A stretch of 64,000 bases of DNA from Aliikangiella coralliicola (GTDB lineage Bacteria > Pseudomonadota > Gammaproteobacteria > Enterobacterales > Kangiellaceae): the NCBI RefSeq assembly GCF_007004725.1, contig NZ_ML660163.1, positions 328,915 through 392,914 on the forward strand, read 5' to 3'. Shown here piece after piece: positions 60,909 to 64,000 of this stretch; within the stretch, counting starts at the first letter, position 1; every line of letters starts with the position of its first letter. The translations under genes and the position numbers were made by a program. The notes beneath the pieces were generated by a model. The model did not search any database. It was not told the origin of the DNA and was given only the letters and a program-made list of their open reading frames with translations.

Positions 60909-62579
60909 TTAGTTTGAAGGTTCCGGTGTTTCTGATTGGCTTTTCTTAGGTTCAATCGTTTCATCTTGCTCACTACTGAAAATTAAACTATTCGGTTTGT
61001 TTTTCAACTGTTGCAACACTGGTTTCAATTCGTGCATGGTTGCTTGTAGCACTCTTAATGAACGAGTCAGTTCTTCGTAGCCTGCTGAGTCAGCGGAAAA
61101 GTCCTTTGTCGTTAAAGTTATTTGCTCTAACGCTTGCTGGATTTGTTTTGGGATATCTTGTTGGTTAGTATTTTCCAATAATTGAGTTAGTCCCTTACTT
61201 GCATTTTTAAATTCTTTCACTGTTGACGTTAATTCAGCAATCAATTGATTGGCATTTCCTGAAAGCTCATCTAAGGGTAACTTACTCAAGTTATCAACTA
61301 ACACCGAAGCACTTTTGGCAATTTGCGAAAACTCATCCTCTACCGTTGGAATAATCGGGAAGTCCATAAACCTCTCAATTTCATCAATCGGACTATCATC
61401 GTAATGTTGAAGATCAACATAAAGACTGCCAGTTAATAAATTTCCAGTTTTCAAACTGGCTTTTAACCCATTTTTTATCCAGTATTGTGTTTGTGCAACC
61501 ATGCCGCGCAAACCGTCATCAGTGTCAGGAAGTCCAACCCGCCCTGGTTGCATACTAATCAGTACAGGAATTTTAATATCTTCCTGTAACAACACAGTAT
61601 GATCAGCCTCATGAATATTAGTCGCTGCAACGCGGCCAATATTGACACCTCGATATTCAACCGGAGCACCGACATTTAGCCCTCTGATTGAATCGCTCAC
61701 CAACACCACATATTCAACAGAACGTCTGAAACGCTGTAAATTTGCTTCTTCATAACTGCCATAAATGGTGAAGAAATCTCGCTCAGTGATCGACTTTCCA
61801 TGAGGCATTCCTTCCGGCACGCCAAAGGTCACACCGTTAGTTAGCAGCGTCTCGACATTTCCAGTTTGCAAAGTAATACCGTCAGCCTTGAGATCAATGC
61901 GTACCCCACTCACATTCCAGAAACGCGTGTTTTCGGTCACAAGTTCATGATAAGGCGCGCGAATAAATGCATTGTAATAAACAATGCGCTCTTCAAAATT
62001 AAAATAAACATCTTCAAACCTGCCAACGGTTAACCCTTTATAGATAATAGGGTCGCCGACTTCAAAAGCAAACTCATCATCACTGTCTAAAGTGATATGA
62101 ATGCCGGGTGTTCCGATTGGCGTTACCGGCGGACTTTCCAAACCGACAAATTCAGTGCGCGATTCATCTGAAGTTCCCGGTGATAATTCAATATAAGCGC
62201 CCGATAAAATAGTATTCAGTCCAGATATTCCTGCCGCTCCAATACGAGGTTTAGCGACCCAGAAACTGGTATCTTCTTTGAGCAACTCTTCAGTATTTTT
62301 GTCCAGCCTGGCAGTAACTTCAATACCTTTAAAATCATCAGTCAGCTTAAGATCAATCACTTCACCGATAGTAATATCACGGAGTTTAACTTTGGTTGAG
62401 TTTATTTCTAAACCTTCCGCGGTTTCAAAGGTGATCATAATAGCCGGCCCCTGATTACTCCAGGTGTAATACACCATCCAAACGCCGATTAATAAAGCCG
62501 CAATTGGAATAAACCAGATTTTTGAAACGTGTTTTACTGGTTTAATTTCGGCTTGTGGTATTTCTTCTTCGTCCAACAT
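60909..62579 (-). CDS. pqiB: PqiB-like MCE tunnel protein
   Basis: The 556-residue protein has one N-terminal membrane helix (about 22-41) and three MCE/MlaD domains (about 46-140, 165-235 and 290-385; GLEINSTKVKLRDITIGEV, DPIIYKGLTVGRFEDVYF, GAPVEYRGVNIGRVAATNI). The C-terminal 150 residues are a helical coiled region. This is the E. coli PqiB architecture, a needle-like hexamer that bridges inner and outer membrane for lipid transport. It is encoded between pqiA-type genes and pqiC. Confidence 0.93.
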   Translation of the reverse strand: MLDEEEIPQAEIKPVKHVSKIWFIPIAALLIGVWMVYYTWSNQGPAIMITFETAEGLEINSTKVKLRDITIGEVIDLKLTDDFKGIEVTARLDKNTEELLKEDTSFWVAKPRIGAAGISGLNTILSGAYIELSPGTSDESRTEFVGLESPPVTPIGTPGIHITLDSDDEFAFEVGDPIIYKGLTVGRFEDVYFNFEERIVYYNAFIRAPYHELVTENTRFWNVSGVRIDLKADGITLQTGNVETLLTNGVTFGVPEGMPHGKSITERDFFTIYGSYEEANLQRFRRSVEYVVLVSDSIRGLNVGAPVEYRGVNIGRVAATNIHEADHTVLLQEDIKIPVLISMQPGRVGLPDTDDGLRGMVAQTQYWIKNGLKASLKTGNLLTGSLYVDLQHYDDSPIDEIERFMDFPIIPTVEDEFSQIAKSASVLVDNLSKLPLDELSGNANQLIAELTSTVKEFKNASKGLTQLLENTNQQDIPKQIQQALEQITLTTKDFSADSAGYEELTRSLRVLQATMHELKPVLQQLKNKPNSLIFSSEQDETIEPKKSQSETPEPSN

Positions 62580-62708
62580 ATTTTTCTCAAAGCTTTTTGT
62601 TTTCTTGGGCTAAATTGAATCCCGAACTATTTTACAGTTTAGACTTATCACTCGTTGAGCAATGATTATTCACTATTTACTCAATAAGTCGATTAACATT
62701 AATTAGCT

Positions 62709-63359
62709 TTATTCTCGATTAAGTGGGTCCCAGATTAATCGAGAGTCAAATGTAATCGCGGCAATCATGGTAACAACCACCATGCCGCCAAAGGCGATAA
62801 CCGCCGCTCCTGGATAAATACTCATCACATTTCCCATTTGAATTAACGCCACCAGAATTGCCACCACAAAAACATCAACCATAGACCATCGACCGATAAA
62901 TTCGGTCATTCGATAAAGCTGATGGCTTTTTTCATGAGAGCGAATTTTCGATGTCGCCACACCAATACACAACCAGAACAGCGCAATAATTTTACCAATG
63001 GGAACTAATACGCTGGCAACAAAAATAACGATAGCAATAGGATAAGAACCGCTTTGCCACAACGAAATAACGCCTCCCAAAATCGTATTAGCTGTTTTTT
63101 GTCCAAGTACGTTCGTGTACATGATAGGTAATACATTAGCAGGAATGTACAATACAACGCTAGTAATCAACAAAGCAATTGTATTTTGTAAACTATGTTT
63201 AATTCTTGAATGTAACTTTGCGCCACAGGACTGACAACGAGAATGAATAAATTTGTTCAAAGTGAGGCAAACATGACAACCTTGCATATTTTTAAATGAC
63301 GCCGAAATATCATGCTTCGCATCACTCATTGGTTTGCTCACCGTTATTTCTGTTTTCAT
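62709..63359 (-). CDS. pqiA: PqiA C-terminal-half protein (separate gene)
   Basis: The 216-residue protein corresponds to the second half of E. coli PqiA: a CxxC-CxxC zinc ribbon (CHVC...CQSC, about 28-47) and four membrane helices, with IPANVLPIM and the GRWSMVDVFVVAILVALIQ motif (core RWSMVDVFVVA). It is an inner-membrane partner of PqiB. It overlaps the preceding gene by 38 bp, so the two are translationally coupled halves. Confidence 0.88.
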   Translation of the reverse strand: MKTEITVSKPMSDAKHDISASFKNMQGCHVCLTLNKFIHSRCQSCGAKLHSRIKHSLQNTIALLITSVVLYIPANVLPIMYTNVLGQKTANTILGGVISLWQSGSYPIAIVIFVASVLVPIGKIIALFWLCIGVATSKIRSHEKSHQLYRMTEFIGRWSMVDVFVVAILVALIQMGNVMSIYPGAAVIAFGGMVVVTMIAAITFDSRLIWDPLNRE

Positions 63360-64000
63360 TCATTGCTTTTCTCTCACCGTCTCTAACCCATTGCCAAACC
63401 TGAAGCCTGTCAAGAAAAGTGACAGTCAGGGCCAAGCTTACTATAAATAAAGTATAGAAAATAAATGACGGTCCTAGCGCGACTTTTGCCAGAGACGCAA
63501 TTTTTATGAAGCTGACTAAAATACCCACCAAAAATATTTCCGCCATATTCCAGGGTAATAGAGCAAAAATAAACTTTAAAATTGGCTGTGTGTACGGCAA
63601 AGGCACCCTACTTTTCAACGAAATAAAAATATAGATAACCCCCAATAAAAATACGCCAGGAATTAATACGGTGGTTAAAAAAATTAAAACGGCGACGCTG
63701 CTATAATCAGCAGACACGACACTTTGAATACTTTCGAGCAGAGTTAACACTCGCTCAGTACCCTTTGCACTAAATGATAAAAATGGGAACGGCAGTGAAA
63801 ATATCAAAAAAATTAACGAAGTTAACGAGAATGCCAGTATTTTGCGTTTAGTATCGCGAAAGTTTCGCGTTAATACGTAACCACATCTGGGACAAGATGC
63901 TTTATGTCCAACTGACAATGGCGGTAACGAAACCAACAAATCACACTCGTGACAAGCAATTATTTGCTGTGCTCCGGGGTGCTTCCCCGAATGATGTGAC
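63322..64000 (-). CDS. pqiA: PqiA N-terminal-half protein, 5' truncated by the window edge
   Basis: The frame stays open to the window end, where residues ACHECDLLVSLPPLS precede the TTG sometimes read as start, so the true start is outside. The visible ~225 residues comprise a CxxC...CPRC zinc ribbon and four membrane helices with FPFLSFSA and LPWNMAEIFLVGILVSFIK (core WNMAEIFLVG). It is the first half of the PqiA fold. Its last 38 bp overlap the second-half gene. Confidence 0.88.
   Translation of the reverse strand, partial: SHHSGKHPGAQQIIACHECDLLVSLPPLSVGHKASCPRCGYVLTRNFRDTKRKILAFSLTSLIFLIFSLPFPFLSFSAKGTERVLTLLESIQSVVSADYSSVAVLIFLTTVLIPGVFLLGVIYIFISLKSRVPLPYTQPILKFIFALLPWNMAEIFLVGILVSFIKIASLAKVALGPSFIFYTLFIVSLALTVTFLDRLQVWQWVRDGERKAMNENRNNGEQTNE

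Noticed and set aside
1-64000. CRISPR arrays, tRNA or rRNA genes, transposase genes
   Set aside because: No spaced direct repeats, cloverleaf patterns or transposase-like proteins were seen; the tandem repeats found have no spacers.

Overview
The window looks like chromosomal DNA of a free-living, probably marine, gammaproteobacterium. It is AT-rich and has clear Shine-Dalgarno sites. The housekeeping-type genes (PqiABC transport system, DISM-type GGDEF/EAL sensor, MauG-like di-heme peroxidase, trypsin-PPC secreted protease) are typical of Gammaproteobacteria. A lineage near Kangiellaceae/Aliikangiella is only a guess. No rRNA, tRNA or CRISPR array was seen.

The core of the window is one long minus-strand block (about 46.6 kb down to 8.1 kb, with possible cargo genes to 4.6 kb) encoding a phage-tail-like extracellular contractile injection system (eCIS, related to Afp/PVC). 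In transcription order it holds: a pseudo-receiver protein, sheath, tube, a gp26-like zinc-ribbon baseplate/assembly protein, a low-complexity protein, a DUF4255 terminator (Afp16/Pvc16-like), an AAA+ ATPase (Afp15/Pvc15-like), two giant tandem paralogues of 2252 and 2347 aa, a tube-baseplate adaptor (Afp7/Pvc7-like), a small LysM/gp53-like protein, separate gp27-like and gp5-like hub/spike proteins, a PAAR-like tip, a gp25-like wedge protein, two J-type baseplate proteins, a tail-protein-I-like protein, a beta-helix fibre-like protein and a carboxypeptidase-regulatory-domain protein. Several ATGA overlaps indicate translational coupling.

Each giant protein carries two DUF4157 (eCIS core) metalloprotease-like domains, about 1,540 to 1,600 residues apart, and a shared C-terminal domain with an ESHH motif. 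No separate tape-measure gene is recognisable. Downstream, at the place where PVC-type clusters keep their payloads, lie an AlkD-like protein, a protein resembling HopA1-type effectors, a small lipoprotein and a DNase I/CdtB-like nuclease. These suggest delivery into eukaryotic cells, but this is inference.

Upstream of the eCIS (46.7-48.6 kb) sits a small possible defence group: an AbiGi-like protein, a small overlapping ORF, and a trypsin-like protease with a C-terminal SEC-C zinc motif. From 49 to 64 kb the genes look ordinary: SDR, DUF4345, DUF1330-like, AraC/GyrI regulator, Cds1-type cysteine desulfhydrase, ClpP-like protease, acyltransferase 3, a DISM-PAS-GGDEF-EAL protein, an unknown secreted protein, and a pqiABC cluster in which PqiA is two separate genes, the first running off the window. 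At the left end are a di-heme peroxidase and a secreted S1 protease with three PPC domains.

Non-coding structure includes two copies of a ~118-bp element with REP-like ends plus a 15-bp third remnant, a 35-bp tandem repeat with GC-rich hairpins, a five-unit 15-bp tandem repeat that reads as pentapeptide repeats beside the pseudo-receiver gene, and a 15-bp word present three times around the DUF4345 gene.
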